Assembly (NCBI GenBank): GCA_009914555.1
Contig: WNDY01000039.1
Span: 1 to 42,511, forward strand
DNA length: 42,511 nt
Reading direction: 5' to 3'
From: Xylophilus sp.
Lineage (GTDB): Bacteria > Pseudomonadota > Gammaproteobacteria > Burkholderiales > Burkholderiaceae_C
Shown in pieces: positions 7,784-17,430 of this stretch. Both the position numbers and the translations under genes were made by a program. Below the pieces are notes generated by a model. That model did not search any database. It was given only the letters and a program-made list of their open reading frames with translations, and was not told the DNA's origin. Within the stretch, counting starts at the first letter, position 1; each line of letters opens with the position of its first letter.

Positions 7784-8007
7784 GGATCTCATCGCCAGAA
7801 ATGGCGATGCGAGATCCAGGGCAGGGCGGCCGCCATCGTCAGACCTGGCGATGGTCGACGCCGGCGCGCATCGCCGGATGTGGCGATGCCAGCTCGAGGT
7901 CGGTGGCCACCGCCGGCGACCTGGTGCCATCGTCGGCAATGGCGATGCTGCAGCTCGACGTGCGCGGCCTGGTCGGCGCGGCATCGTCAGACCTGGCGAT
8001 GCTCGAG
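7784..8007. repeat. Hairpin repeat cluster 2 (5 units)
   Basis: Five palindromic units of the form CATCGYCRG-NN-YGGCGATG occur at 7784-7817 (extended by GGATCTC and GAGATCC arms), 7834-7853, 7869-7888, 7928-7947 and 7982-8001. They are punctuated by GTCGAC (7854), CTGCAG (7948) and CTCGAG (8002). The cluster ends beside the traC terminator. The same order of hexamers recurs at 22028-22188 and 32339-32545. Confidence 0.85.
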
Positions 8008-8013
8008 CGGGCG

Positions 8014-8044
8014 AAAAAAAACCGCCTCGGGGTGTCCGAGGCGG
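8014..8044 (-). terminator. Rho-independent terminator downstream of traC
   Basis: On the minus strand a 9-bp stem (8036-8044 with 8022-8030) is followed by eight T (complement of the A run 8014-8021). It lies about 105 bp after the traC stop and ends the tra leftward operon. The 104 bases between it and traC hold no gene I can recognise. Confidence 0.85.
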
Positions 8045-8148
8045 CAAGTCTGCATGCGGTTCAGGGAGGAAGAAACCGCGCCGGCGATCAGGGAGGAAAA
8101 CCGCGCGGCCTGATGTGCAGCTCGGCCACTTTAGCCGGATTTTTCGAC

Positions 8149-11100
8149 TTATCCGATGCGAGCGGCCCGCCGTGGGCGCTGCTCGATCTGCTGTTGCTTT
8201 TTCTCGACGTGCTTCTGTTCCTGGTGCTGCTGCTCTTCACGCTGCACCTGGCTGATGGCCGCGCCGATCTGCCGCTTCACGCCCTCGATGCCCAGCTCGC
8301 TCTTGTGCGCCAGGTCGTTGAAGTCGGTGTGCTGCTTCATCGTGGACAGCGCCGCGATCTGCGCGCCGCTCAACATCGACGCCTTGAGCTTGGCCGCCTC
8401 GTCGCCGGCCAGCTCGACCTTGCCGGCGGCGGCGTCGGCAAGGCGCTGCTCGGCGCGCAGGTGGGTCTTGAAGCTGTCGGGCGTGATGGCGGGCAAGTCA
8501 CGCGGGTAGGTGTTCTCGGCCGGCGCAAAGATCGGGAAGATGGCCTTGCCGCCCACGGCCTGGGCGGCCGCCTCGGCCTTCTCCCGGCCGGGGTTGTTGC
8601 CGTGGGTCATGACCAGGTGCCGGTCGTCGTCGCCGGCGATGATGACCGGCTTGTCCGGGAACTTGGCGTGCAGCGCCTTCGCCACGGCCTCAAGGTTGCC
8701 GCTGTCGAAGGCGGCGACCGTGGCGTGGCCCACGGCCTCGGCCACCTGGGCGGCCGTGGCGTAGCCCTCGGAGATCACCAGCGCCGGCGCGGCCGCCAGG
8801 GCGTCCATGCCGCCGACCGGGTGGAAGCATCCTTCCTTCTTCGAGTCCTTGGCGAACCGCTTGGTGCCGTCCTCCTGGATGTACTGCATCGTCCATTGCT
8901 TGCCCTCTGCGTCGAAGGCCGGGATGTAGGTCTTCTGGCCTTCGCGGTCGGTCATCACGCCGGCGTGCGCCTGGATGCCCTTGGCTTGCAGGTAGGGCGT
9001 CGGCTGCTCGATGGGCAGGAGGTCGGCCATCTGCCGGCCGACGCGCTGCGCGGTGGCCTCCTGGGCCTTGTCCTGTTCGACGGCGCGCTGTGCCAGCTTC
9101 TCGGCCGCCTCGGCCTGGAGCTTGGCCTTCTCCTGGTCGCTCAAGGCGTAGCCCTTGCTCTTCCAGGTAATGTCCGTGCCGGTCTTGTTGTTGATGATTC
9201 GCCCGGCCGGGTGCCCGTCCAGGTGGCCCACGTAGAAGCCATCGAGCGCGCCCTTCTTGCCGCCCTCGACCGGCACGCGGTGCCGCTTGCCGTCCATGAT
9301 CGGATGGTCGCCCTGGGCGTTGCTGCCGGTGAACAGGCCGGCGCTGCGCATGGCCTCGGCGAACTCTTCCCTTGGCGTCATCGCTGGCCCTTGCTGGGCC
9401 TGCACGTTCTCGGGCTTCCAGCGTTCGAGCTTCGCCGCGTCGGCACGCGGGCCGACATACCAGGACTTCGCGGCCTTGTCCCAAAGCGCGCCGGCGGCCT
9501 TGGCGGCGTTGCGCTGCTCGTAGGGCACGGCCAGGTACTGGCGGGCCTGCTGGGCCTGCTGCGCGGGCTTCTGCGCCTCGCCCTGGGCTTCGGGTGCCGG
9601 CTGGGCCGAACGCGGCTCTACGGCCGCTGTAGCGGCTCCCTGCGCCCACTTGGCGAAGGGAGCTGCATCGGTGCCCGGCGGCACGTACCAGGACTGTTGC
9701 TGCCGATCCCAGCGCGCCCCGAGGCTCTTGGCCTCGTCCTTCTCCTTGTACGGCACGTTGATGTACTGCCGTTCGGGCTTCTCGGCCTGCGGCTGCGCCT
9801 GCTGCCGCTCGCGCTCCTGGCGCTCCAGCTCGGCCGCGCGTCGCTGCGCGTCGGTGTCGTTGAGCATGGCCGACGCCTCGGCGGTCTTGCGCGCCTCTTT
9901 AGCGGCTGAAATGTCCTCTTCGGTCGCGTTGGGGTCGCGCCGTACACGCTCTTCCTGCACGCGGGCCAGCTTGGCGGCGCGCTCGTGCTGGTTGTCGGTG
10001 CCCAGCGCATCGACCAGGTGCAGCCGCTCGGCCAGCGTCTCGGCCTGACCCTCGGTCCGGGTGCCGGCGACGAAGGCAAAGGCGTCCTCGCCGAACTGCG
10101 CATCGGCCTTGCGCGCGTACACCTGGAACGCCTGCGGCTCGATGCCGGCCTGGGCGGCATCGACGGTCTGGCCGTCCTGCTCGGCCACGCCGACGATGCG
10201 CAGCTCGCCGCTCCAGTCGGGCGGCAGCTCAACGCCAAGGTGTTGACGGGTCGCGTCGGCGAACGCCTGGCCGTCGATCTCGCCGGCGGCGAGCTGCCGG
10301 CGCGCGGCGGCGGCCTGCTCGATGCCTTGCACCGCGTCGGCAGGGTGGGCGGCCAGCAGGGCGGCCGCCTGGTCGTTGGTCGGTGGGGTCATGTTCGCCT
10401 CCTGGTCTGCGACGGCCGCTTGCTGCTGGGTCAGCGCCGGCAGGGCCATCAACTGGTCGGGCGCGTAGTTGTTCATCTCGTCCAGGGTGCGAACCTGGTG
10501 GGGTTCGCCGTCCTGGTCGTGGAACGCAAAGATGCGCTGGCCGTCGCTCCATCGGGCTTCGGCGTCCATGCGCGACACGATCTGTTCGCCGTGCTGCTGG
10601 AGCTGCTGCGCGAGGTGGAGCTGTTCGGCCATGTTGGCGAACTCTTGCGCCAGGCCCTTGCGCTCCAGGTAGGCGTTGTCGGTGTCGGTGTGGCTCGGGT
10701 CGATGCCGAACACTGGCGACAGCCGGTCATGCGCGACGGCATAGAACTGCTCGGGGTCGGTGCCGGTGATGCTGCCCACGGTTTCGAGGCCCCGGCTGCG
10801 CAAGGCGTCTTCCAGGGTGTCGCCCTGGAATGCCTGGTAGTGGCTGAAAGTCACGTCCGGGTTGTCCAGGACTTCGGCAATGTCCACGGCCAGCGCCTGG
10901 GCCACGGCTTCGTCCTGGGCCTGGCCCTGCTGCTGGTCTTGCTCCTGAACCTGCTTCTGCTCGAAGGCCAGCACGTAGTCGTGAATCTTCTCGGCGTCGG
11001 CGGCCGCGCGGAACACCTCCAGCGGCTCGTCTTGCAGCGCCTTGATCCAGGAACCCACATAGGCGGCGTGCTGGCCCGGATCATGGCCGATGCCCAGCTC

Positions 11101-12495
11101 GTCGCCGACGATCATGGAGGCGATCTCGGCACGCAGCTCTTCCTTGGCGTAACCCTCGCTCCCGAACGGGTGCGCCAGGTCGCGGTCAAGCCGCGACGGG
11201 TGGCCCGTCCAGTGGCCCAGCTCGTGCAGCGCGGTCGCGTAGTAGCGGTCGGAGCTGGGGAACTGGCCGCGCTCGGGCAGGGTGATGCTGTCGGTCGAAG
11301 GGCGGTAGAACGCCCGATCACCGGCGGCGTGCGTGATCGTCGCGCCCGAGGCTTTCAGGATGTGCTCGGCGCGCTCGACGGCGTTCCAGCTCTGTTCCTT
11401 CTTCGGCTGGAGCGGCGGCAGGCCGTCGATCTGCTCGCCGTTGAACACGGTCGCAAAGAACACGCGCGGCCGCTCCAGCATGACGGTTTCCTTGACCGGC
11501 TGGCCCTTCGCATCGAGGACGGGCCGGCCGTTGTCGTCCAGCTTGTCCTGCTCTTCGCTGAACTTCCAGTATTGGACGGGCGTACCTTTCTCGCCCTTGC
11601 GAACCTGCGCGCCGACAGCGGCGGCCTGCTTGTAGGTCATCCAGCGCGCATCGCTGCGGCCCTGGGCCATCAGGTGGATCGCGTTGATGCCCTTGTACCG
11701 CTTGCCGGTGGTCGGGTTCATCGGCAGGTAGGCGTTGGGTTCGCCCGGCTCCCACGGCTTTTGCCACGGTGCGGTGCCGGCCTTGAGCTGCTCGATCAGC
11801 TTTTCGGCCACGACTTCGTGAAACGGCTTCTTCGGCTCCATGTTCTCGTCCCTTCGGAATAGCTCGTTGAACTGAGGGAAGTTCTGCTGTGTCCGGGAAC
11901 GGTCGCGCAGGCCCTGGGCGACCATGCACACGATGTTGTGCAGGTCGTCGGCCTGCATGGGCCGCACGCGGGCGATGCAGGTTTCCGTGAATGACTGTTG
12001 GCCGCGCTGCTGCACCTGGTCGGCGACCTGGTGCTGGCTCGGCTCGATGCCCTCGCAGTGCAGGGCAAACACTTCCTCGGCGCGCACGTCCAGGGACTGG
12101 CCGGCATAGCGCCGGTTCACGTCATCCCATAGCGGCTTGAGGGTGGGTTCGTTGCGGGCGGCCGCCAGGCCGTCCAGCAAGGCGCGCTTCTCGCCCGGCG
12201 CGAAGGTGTTGGCCCCGTAGTGGCCCAGCACCTCATGCCGCAGCGTCATCAGGAGGTCGCCGGCGCTCTCGACGTTCTGCAAGGGCACGTCCACGCGGCC
12301 ACGGTAGGCGCGGCCGGCGTGCAGCGTCTCCTTGGGCACGTAGCCGCCCTTCATGTCGGCCGGCACCTCGGCCGCTCGCGGCCCGTACAGCTCGGCCGCG
12401 TCCTCGCGGAACTTGTAGGCCAGCTCCAGCGCGCCGGGGTAGTCGCGGACGAAAGCCCGCGTCACCCCTTGCGCCTCGGCTTTCGTGATCGGCAT
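8149..12495 (-). CDS. traC: TraC, DNA primase with ArdC-like domain
   Basis: A 1448-aa primase that is sent into the recipient and primes the complementary strand. Visible parts in order: an N-terminal region with a zinc-protease-like HEVLGH (87-92); an ArdC-like ssDNA-binding/antirestriction domain beginning near Met219 ('KPFHEVVAEKLIEQL') with HELGH at 424-428; a Gln-rich middle; two repeats of about 40 residues ('YINVPYKEKDEAK' near 910 and 'YLAVPYEQRNAAK' near 985); and the C-terminal TOPRIM primase domain with EGYAT at 1243-1247 and GDDDRH near 1290. RP4 TraC is 1061 aa; the long form is typical of R751-type plasmids. An internal start at 11841 (Met219) has a plausible AAGGGACG ribosome site, so shorter forms are possible. 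Antirestriction activity is inferred. Confidence 0.95.
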   Translation of the reverse strand: MPITKAEAQGVTRAFVRDYPGALELAYKFREDAAELYGPRAAEVPADMKGGYVPKETLHAGRAYRGRVDVPLQNVESAGDLLMTLRHEVLGHYGANTFAPGEKRALLDGLAAARNEPTLKPLWDDVNRRYAGQSLDVRAEEVFALHCEGIEPSQHQVADQVQQRGQQSFTETCIARVRPMQADDLHNIVCMVAQGLRDRSRTQQNFPQFNELFRRDENMEPKKPFHEVVAEKLIEQLKAGTAPWQKPWEPGEPNAYLPMNPTTGKRYKGINAIHLMAQGRSDARWMTYKQAAAVGAQVRKGEKGTPVQYWKFSEEQDKLDDNGRPVLDAKGQPVKETVMLERPRVFFATVFNGEQIDGLPPLQPKKEQSWNAVERAEHILKASGATITHAAGDRAFYRPSTDSITLPERGQFPSSDRYYATALHELGHWTGHPSRLDRDLAHPFGSEGYAKEELRAEIASMIVGDELGIGHDPGQHAAYVGSWIKALQDEPLEVFRAAADAEKIHDYVLAFEQKQVQEQDQQQGQAQDEAVAQALAVDIAEVLDNPDVTFSHYQAFQGDTLEDALRSRGLETVGSITGTDPEQFYAVAHDRLSPVFGIDPSHTDTDNAYLERKGLAQEFANMAEQLHLAQQLQQHGEQIVSRMDAEARWSDGQRIFAFHDQDGEPHQVRTLDEMNNYAPDQLMALPALTQQQAAVADQEANMTPPTNDQAAALLAAHPADAVQGIEQAAAARRQLAAGEIDGQAFADATRQHLGVELPPDWSGELRIVGVAEQDGQTVDAAQAGIEPQAFQVYARKADAQFGEDAFAFVAGTRTEGQAETLAERLHLVDALGTDNQHERAAKLARVQEERVRRDPNATEEDISAAKEARKTAEASAMLNDTDAQRRAAELERQERERQQAQPQAEKPERQYINVPYKEKDEAKSLGARWDRQQQSWYVPPGTDAAPFAKWAQGAATAAVEPRSAQPAPEAQGEAQKPAQQAQQARQYLAVPYEQRNAAKAAGALWDKAAKSWYVGPRADAAKLERWKPENVQAQQGPAMTPREEFAEAMRSAGLFTGSNAQGDHPIMDGKRHRVPVEGGKKGALDGFYVGHLDGHPAGRIINNKTGTDITWKSKGYALSDQEKAKLQAEAAEKLAQRAVEQDKAQEATAQRVGRQMADLLPIEQPTPYLQAKGIQAHAGVMTDREGQKTYIPAFDAEGKQWTMQYIQEDGTKRFAKDSKKEGCFHPVGGMDALAAAPALVISEGYATAAQVAEAVGHATVAAFDSGNLEAVAKALHAKFPDKPVIIAGDDDRHLVMTHGNNPGREKAEAAAQAVGGKAIFPIFAPAENTYPRDLPAITPDSFKTHLRAEQRLADAAAGKVELAGDEAAKLKASMLSGAQIAALSTMKQHTDFNDLAHKSELGIEGVKRQIGAAISQVQREEQQHQEQKHVEKKQQQIEQRPRRAARIG

Positions 12496-12498
12496 GGG

Positions 12499-12888
12499 TC
12501 AGCCCTCCGACGCCTTGCGCGCGGCGGCCTGGGCCACCGTCTCGCCGGGCCGCAGGTCGTACAGCTCGCGGGCGTTCGTGGTGGTGATGAACGGCGGGAT
12601 GTCGGCGCTCGGGCCTTCGTCGTCCAGGAATGCCGGCTCCAGCGCGCCATCGACTTCCACCAGGTCGTCGCCGCTCGCGGCGGCGTCCTGCTCGGACAGC
12701 GCATCCTCCACGAACGCGCCCACGCGCTCGGCTTCGTCGGGGTCGAACTCGACCTGGAAGCCGGGCGTCAGCGCGTCGGCCATCTTCTCGCGCACGGCCT
12801 CGCGGCCGGCGGCGTCGTCGTCAACCGGCGGCAGGACGGCCAGCGGCTCGTCCTGGGCGGCGGTGTTGGTGGTGGTTTGCTCGGTCAT
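12499..12888 (-). CDS. traD: TraD, small tra operon protein of unknown function
   Basis: A 129-aa acidic protein, the same length as RP4 TraD. It has no membrane segment or recognised domain; many Asp, Glu and Ala residues suggest a soluble helical protein. A strong AAGGAGAT ribosome site lies just upstream of its ATG. It stands between traE (21 bp upstream) and traC (3 bp downstream) in the leftward tra operon. IncP TraD is not related to the F-plasmid coupling protein of the same name, and its role is unknown. Confidence 0.88.
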   Translation of the reverse strand: MTEQTTTNTAAQDEPLAVLPPVDDDAAGREAVREKMADALTPGFQVEFDPDEAERVGAFVEDALSEQDAAASGDDLVEVDGALEPAFLDDEGPSADIPPFITTTNARELYDLRPGETVAQAAARKASEG

Positions 12889-12909
12889 GGTTGATCTCCT
12901 TCGCTGTGG

Positions 12910-14973
12910 TCATTCGGACGCCGGGCCGCTGCGGCCCTTGCTGTAGTCGGGCCGGCCCTTGAGGTCGGGGTAGGTCTGCTTGCACGTGGGGAAGTTGCTG
13001 CAACCCCACCAGAATTGCCCCTTCTTCTTGCTCGGCCGGCGCGACAAGCCGCTGCCGCAGGCCATGCACTTGTGAAGGGACGACACCGGCGCGGCCTCCT
13101 TGCCGCCGGCGATGGTCACGGCTCCGCTGTTGGCCTTCGCCACCTGGTCGCGGATGAACGTCTCTTGCTTCGTGATGAAGGCGTCCAGGGCGGCCGTGCC
13201 CTGCTCGACGCCTTTCAGCATCCGCTCGTAGAGGGCGGTCAGCACCGGGCTTTTCACAACCTCGGGCAGCGCGTCGATGACGCTGCGGCCGAGGGTCGTG
13301 CTGATGATCTGCTTGCCCTTGACGGCCAGGAACTCGCGCCGCTTCAACTCGGAAATGATCGACGCGCGGGTGGCGGACGTGCCGATGCCGTCGCCCTCGC
13401 GCAGCATCTTCTTGTGCTCGGCGTCGCTGACGAACTTGTGGATGTTCTCCATCGCCCGGATCAGCGTGCCCTCGGTGAAGCGCGCCGGCGGCTTCGTCTT
13501 GGCGTCCTTGCGGGTGGCGTCCGTGCAGGTCACGGCGTCGCCCTGGGCCATCGACGGCAGGGCCTGCGTGCCGCTGTCGTCGTCCTCGTCCTTCTCGGTT
13601 TCCTCGTCGGCCTGGCTGTACACGTCACGCCATCCGTTGCGCGTGACTACCTTGCCGCTCGCGGCGAAGTTCTCGCCCGCGATCTCGACGCCCACGGTGG
13701 TCTGCATGTACTCGTGCAGCGGGTAGAACTGCGCCAGGTACGCGCGCACGATCAGGTCGTAGATGTTGCGCTCGCGCTCGCTGAGGGCGGCCTTGCTGCC
13801 CTTCTGCATGGTCGGCACGATGCCGTGGTGCGCGGTGATCTTCGAGTCGTCCCACGTCTTGGACTTGATGCGCGGGTCGGCACCATCGACCAGGCCGGCC
13901 AGCTCGGGGTTGACGTGCTTGATCGCTTCCAGCACGCGCGGGGCGTCGGCGTGCTGCGACTCCGGCAGGTAGGCGCAGTCGGTGCGAGGGTACGAGGTCA
14001 GCTTGTGCGTCTCGTAGAGCGCCTGGCAGGTGTTCAGCACGTCCTCGGCGCTGTAGCCGAACTTGGCCGAGGCCACGGCCGTAATGTCGGACAGCGCGAA
14101 GGCCAGCGGCTGGTTCTGCTTCTTGGCTTCCTGCTTGTACGCGGCGATGGTGCCCGGCTGGCCCTTGACGGCGGCCACCAGGGCATCGGCGACGGCGGTA
14201 TCGACAAGGCGGCCCTCACTGTCCAGGCCAGCTTGATCCTCCTTCGCCTTCCAGGCGGCGGCGAAGCTGCCGCCTGCGTGCTGCACCACGGCCCGGATGG
14301 TGTGGTACGGCACGGCCTTGAACGCCTCGATCTCGCGGTCGCGGGCGACCACGAGGGCCAGCGTCGGCGTCTGCACGCGGCCCACGGTCAGCAGGGCGCG
14401 CGAGCCGCCGCGCTGCGCGCGCAGCGTGTACGCGCGGCTGAGGTTCATGCCGATCAGCCAGTCGGCGCGCTGCCGGCCGCGTGCGGCGTCGGCCCAGCCG
14501 GCATAGGTGGTGTTCTCCTTCAACGCGGCCAGGCCGCGCTTGACGGAAACCGAGTCCTGCGCGCTCACCCAAAAGCGGCGCACCGGCTTGCTGTTGCGGA
14601 AGTGCTCCAGCACTTCGTCAACCAGCAACTGGCCTTCGCGGTCGGGGTCGCCGGCGTTGACGACTTCCTTGGCCTCCTTGAGTAGCTTGCCGATCACGGC
14701 GAGCTGCTTCTTCGCGTCGTCCTTGGGCTTGAGAATCCAGCTCTCGGGAATGATGGGCAGTTCATCGACGCGCCAGACCTTCTTGCCCGACTGGCCGCGC
14801 GGCACGTCCTCGGGCGTGTACTCGTCGGGGTCGGCCTGTTCGAGCATGTGCCCGAAGCACCAGGTCACTTTGTCGGTGCCGCATTCAATGAAGCCGTCGC
14901 CCTTGCCGGTCGCGCCCAGCTCGCCGGCGATGGCCTTGGCGACGGACGGCTTTTCTGCGATGAAAAGGCGCAT
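12910..14973 (-). CDS. traE: TraE, type IA topoisomerase (topoisomerase III-like)
   Basis: A 687-aa type IA DNA topoisomerase. The N-terminal TOPRIM domain begins 'MRLFIAEKPSVAKAIAGELG', with 'NAGDPDREGQLLVDEVL' carrying the metal-binding DxD. The catalytic Tyr is about residue 328 in 'LTSYPRTDCAYL'. 'GIGTSATRASIISELKRR' is the conserved family segment near 530. The C-terminus holds a four-Cys zinc ribbon (CMACGSG...WWGCSNFPTCKQ). IncP TraE resembles TopB but is not required for transfer in laboratory hosts; it may help decatenation of plasmid DNA. It is slightly shorter than RP4 TraE. Confidence 0.95.
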   Translation of the reverse strand: MRLFIAEKPSVAKAIAGELGATGKGDGFIECGTDKVTWCFGHMLEQADPDEYTPEDVPRGQSGKKVWRVDELPIIPESWILKPKDDAKKQLAVIGKLLKEAKEVVNAGDPDREGQLLVDEVLEHFRNSKPVRRFWVSAQDSVSVKRGLAALKENTTYAGWADAARGRQRADWLIGMNLSRAYTLRAQRGGSRALLTVGRVQTPTLALVVARDREIEAFKAVPYHTIRAVVQHAGGSFAAAWKAKEDQAGLDSEGRLVDTAVADALVAAVKGQPGTIAAYKQEAKKQNQPLAFALSDITAVASAKFGYSAEDVLNTCQALYETHKLTSYPRTDCAYLPESQHADAPRVLEAIKHVNPELAGLVDGADPRIKSKTWDDSKITAHHGIVPTMQKGSKAALSERERNIYDLIVRAYLAQFYPLHEYMQTTVGVEIAGENFAASGKVVTRNGWRDVYSQADEETEKDEDDDSGTQALPSMAQGDAVTCTDATRKDAKTKPPARFTEGTLIRAMENIHKFVSDAEHKKMLREGDGIGTSATRASIISELKRREFLAVKGKQIISTTLGRSVIDALPEVVKSPVLTALYERMLKGVEQGTAALDAFITKQETFIRDQVAKANSGAVTIAGGKEAAPVSSLHKCMACGSGLSRRPSKKKGQFWWGCSNFPTCKQTYPDLKGRPDYSKGRSGPASE

Positions 14974-14983
14974 GGTGTGTCTC

Positions 14984-15520
14984 CTACCAGGTGATGACCG
15001 GACGGATCACGGTCTTGATTTGCGAACGATTGATCGGGCCGAAGTAGCGGCCGTCGAAGGATGTGGCGCTCACGTCCGACATAAGCAGCACCTCGGAATT
15101 GCCGAGCGTGTAGCTGTTGGACTGGTAGCGCGGCAGCGGCCGCCCGGCCTTATCGGCCTTGATCGGCGCGCTGAGGGGCAGCAGCTCGCCGTTGACGCGC
15201 ACACCGTCATCGGCGACGGCCACGGCATCGTCTTTAGCGGCTAAAACGCGCTTCATCATGTAGCCGTAGCCGCCCTGGCAGAAGCCGGCTCCGATGTAAC
15301 CCCTTTCCTTGGCGTCATCGAACACGCCGAGCTGCGGCGGGCAGAAGAGGACGTAGGCCCCCTTCTCCACCGGCGCGCTGCTCGTCCAGTACAGGCCGAC
15401 CGGAATGCTCTTGGTGGTGTTCACGCGGGCACCGGCGGCATAGCCGCCGGCGGCCAGCAGCAGGGCGGCCACGCCCGCGATGGCGACGCCGGCCGCGATG
15501 CGTTTCAGGATGCGGCTCAT
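14984..15520 (-). CDS. traF: TraF, pilin-cyclising peptidase
   Basis: A 178-aa membrane-anchored serine peptidase of the signal peptidase (S26) family that cleaves the TrbC C-terminus and joins its ends to make the circular pilin. The N-terminus has one hydrophobic anchor. Active-site residues can be placed by the RP4 pattern: Ser38 in 'TTKSIPVGLYW', Lys90 in 'YMMKRVLAAKDD' and Asp156 in 'TSFDGRYFGPI' (one residue beyond RP4 Ser37, Lys89, Asp155). The ATG overlaps the traG stop by four bases. A perfect KorB operator lies inside the gene at 15233-15245. Confidence 0.95.
   Translation of the reverse strand: MSRILKRIAAGVAIAGVAALLLAAGGYAAGARVNTTKSIPVGLYWTSSAPVEKGAYVLFCPPQLGVFDDAKERGYIGAGFCQGGYGYMMKRVLAAKDDAVAVADDGVRVNGELLPLSAPIKADKAGRPLPRYQSNSYTLGNSEVLLMSDVSATSFDGRYFGPINRSQIKTVIRPVITW
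15233..15245. promoter_or_regulatory. KorB operator inside traF
   Basis: A perfect TTTAGCGGCTAAA palindrome within the traF coding sequence, far from any recognisable promoter. It is a candidate distant KorB silencing or partition site. Confidence 0.8.
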
Positions 15521-17430
15521 ATCGTGATGCCCTCCCCTTCCGTCTCGGCCTGTGCGACGGCGCGCAGGCGGTCGCTGACCTTGGGCGCGGGGATCGCGGC
15601 GCGTGCCGAGAACACCGGGTCTTTGAAGTACAGGGGTTGCTTGCCGTAGATCGCCGGGTAGCCCGCGACGTAGATCACCATGTCGCCGGCCTCTTCGATC
15701 TCGCCCTGGGCGTTCTTCTTCGGCCCTGGCATGCGCAGGCATTCATCAGGCGTCAGCAAGGGACGCTGCACTTCCTGGTAGGTGCGCGACACCTGGCCCA
15801 GCATCGCCGCCGTGCGGCGGCCGCTGGTCGTGATCTGCTCCTTCACCACGGTGGTCTGCCCGGTGAGGCGGGATAGGTGTTCGGCCGTCTCGACGCGGTT
15901 GGGCGGATAGGCGTTCTGCACGTGGCAGTTCGACGTGATGCTTTCGTCGTGGCCGTAGCCCGTCTCGCGGCTCTTGAGCTGGTTAATGTCCTGGCAGATG
16001 AGGTAGCACTTGATGCCGTAGCCGGCCACGAAGGCCAGCGACTCTTGCATGATCTCCAGCTTCCCGAGGCTCGGGAACTCGTCCAGCATCATCAAGAGCC
16101 GGTGCTTGTAGTGCGCCACCGGGCGGCCGCCCTCGAAGTCCATCTTGTCGGCCAGGAGGCGCACGATCATGTTCACCATGACGCGCACCAGCGGCCGCAG
16201 GCGGGCCTTGTCGTTGGGCTGGGTGACGATGTAGAGGCTTACCGGGTCGTCCTCGTGCATCAACTGCTTGATGCGGAAGTCCGACCGGCTGACGTTGCGG
16301 GCCACCACGGGGTCGCGGTAGAGGGCCAAGTAGGACTTGGCCGTGGAAAGCACCGAGCCGGCCTCTTCCTCGGGCCGATCCATCATGTCGCGGGCCGCCG
16401 AGCCGATGGCGTGATGGTTCTGGCCGTCTACGTGCCCGTAGGTCGCCATTTCCATCCAAAGCTCGCCAATGTCGCGGTTCGGGTCGGCCAGCATCGCATC
16501 GACGGACGGCAGCGTGGCGGTGCCGCCCTCGTCCTTGGCCTTGTACAGCGCGTGCAGGATCACCCCGACCAGCAGCGCAAAGGCGGTCTTCTGCCAGTGC
16601 GAGTCCAGGCCCTTGCCGTCCGGGTCAACGATCAGCGTGGCGAGGTTCTGCACGTCGCCCACCTCGTATTCGGTGCCGAGGCGGATTTCGTCCAGCGGGT
16701 TCCAGCAGACGCCGCCCGAGGTGCTGGCCGGCTCGAAGCGCAGCACCTTGTTCTTTGCGTGCTTCTGCCGCCAGCCGGCGGTCAAGGCCCACAACTCGCC
16801 CTTCAAGTCGGTGATGACGCTGCTCGCGCCCCAGGACAGCAGCGTGGGCACCACCAGGCCGACGCCCTTGCCCGAGCGCGTGGGTGCGTAGGTCAGCACG
16901 TGCTCGGGGCCGCTGTGCCGCAGGTAGAAGAAATTGCCGTCCTTGTCCTGCCAGCCGCCCACGTACACGCCGGTGGCCGTGGGCGCGGCCTTGCCGGTGA
17001 CGATCTCCAGGACGTTGCGCTCGCGCGGCAGAAGGCCGGCCGCCTGAATGTCCTTCTTCTCGGCCCAGCGGGCCGAGCCGTGCAGGTACTCGTTCGCCTT
17101 CGAGCTGTTGGACGTGACGACCTTCGCCACGGCCACGCCCAGCAGGCCCACGGTCGAAACCAGCATCCCCATGCTGCCGGCCTTCATGATCTCGTCCGGG
17201 TACTGGCTGTACCACTTGTACGTCCAGTGCAGGATCGACCAGGGCGCGTACACGTGGCCCACGTTGGGGCCAAGGGTCGCGTGATAGGCGAACGTGTGAG
17301 CGAAGAACTGCGTCGCGGCCTGGAGGCCGCCGACCATCGAGGCAGCGCCCAGCACCGGCAGCAGCTTGCTCGGCTTCGGTTTGGCGGATCGGACTTGCGG
17401 CCCTACCGCGTTGTTCATCTTGATCTTCAT
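15517..17430 (-). CDS. traG: TraG, type IV coupling protein
   Basis: A 637-aa VirD4-class ATPase that links the oriT relaxosome to the Trb secretion channel. The N-terminal part has hydrophobic segments (about residues 25-45 and 80-105) that anchor it in the inner membrane. Walker A is 'YAPTRSGKGVGLVVPTLL' near 178-195, and Walker B is 'LLMMLDEFPSLGKLE' near 443-457. Length is almost that of RP4 TraG. Start and stop both overlap neighbours by four bases (ATGA with traI and traF), which indicates translational coupling. DUF-like C-terminal 'RTYQEVQRPLLTPDECLRMPG' is typical of the family. Confidence 0.96.
   Translation of the reverse strand: MKIKMNNAVGPQVRSAKPKPSKLLPVLGAASMVGGLQAATQFFAHTFAYHATLGPNVGHVYAPWSILHWTYKWYSQYPDEIMKAGSMGMLVSTVGLLGVAVAKVVTSNSSKANEYLHGSARWAEKKDIQAAGLLPRERNVLEIVTGKAAPTATGVYVGGWQDKDGNFFYLRHSGPEHVLTYAPTRSGKGVGLVVPTLLSWGASSVITDLKGELWALTAGWRQKHAKNKVLRFEPASTSGGVCWNPLDEIRLGTEYEVGDVQNLATLIVDPDGKGLDSHWQKTAFALLVGVILHALYKAKDEGGTATLPSVDAMLADPNRDIGELWMEMATYGHVDGQNHHAIGSAARDMMDRPEEEAGSVLSTAKSYLALYRDPVVARNVSRSDFRIKQLMHEDDPVSLYIVTQPNDKARLRPLVRVMVNMIVRLLADKMDFEGGRPVAHYKHRLLMMLDEFPSLGKLEIMQESLAFVAGYGIKCYLICQDINQLKSRETGYGHDESITSNCHVQNAYPPNRVETAEHLSRLTGQTTVVKEQITTSGRRTAAMLGQVSRTYQEVQRPLLTPDECLRMPGPKKNAQGEIEEAGDMVIYVAGYPAIYGKQPLYFKDPVFSARAAIPAPKVSDRLRAVAQAETEGEGITI

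Noticed and set aside
7784..8007. Hairpin cluster as a CRISPR array
   Set aside because: Units are short, differ in sequence, are unevenly spaced and palindromic over their whole length; no cas gene is present.
8134..8146. KorB operator downstream of traC (TTTAGCCGGATTT)
   Set aside because: Only the left half matches; several mismatches in the right half.
7771..9909. A 712-codon open frame on the plus strand opposite traC
   Set aside because: Leu/Arg/Gly-rich translation with no domain, opposite a well-supported primase gene, and it runs through the hairpin cluster and terminator.
9985..11862. A 625-codon open frame on the plus strand opposite traC
   Set aside because: Composition is typical of antisense frames in G+C-rich DNA; no start signal.
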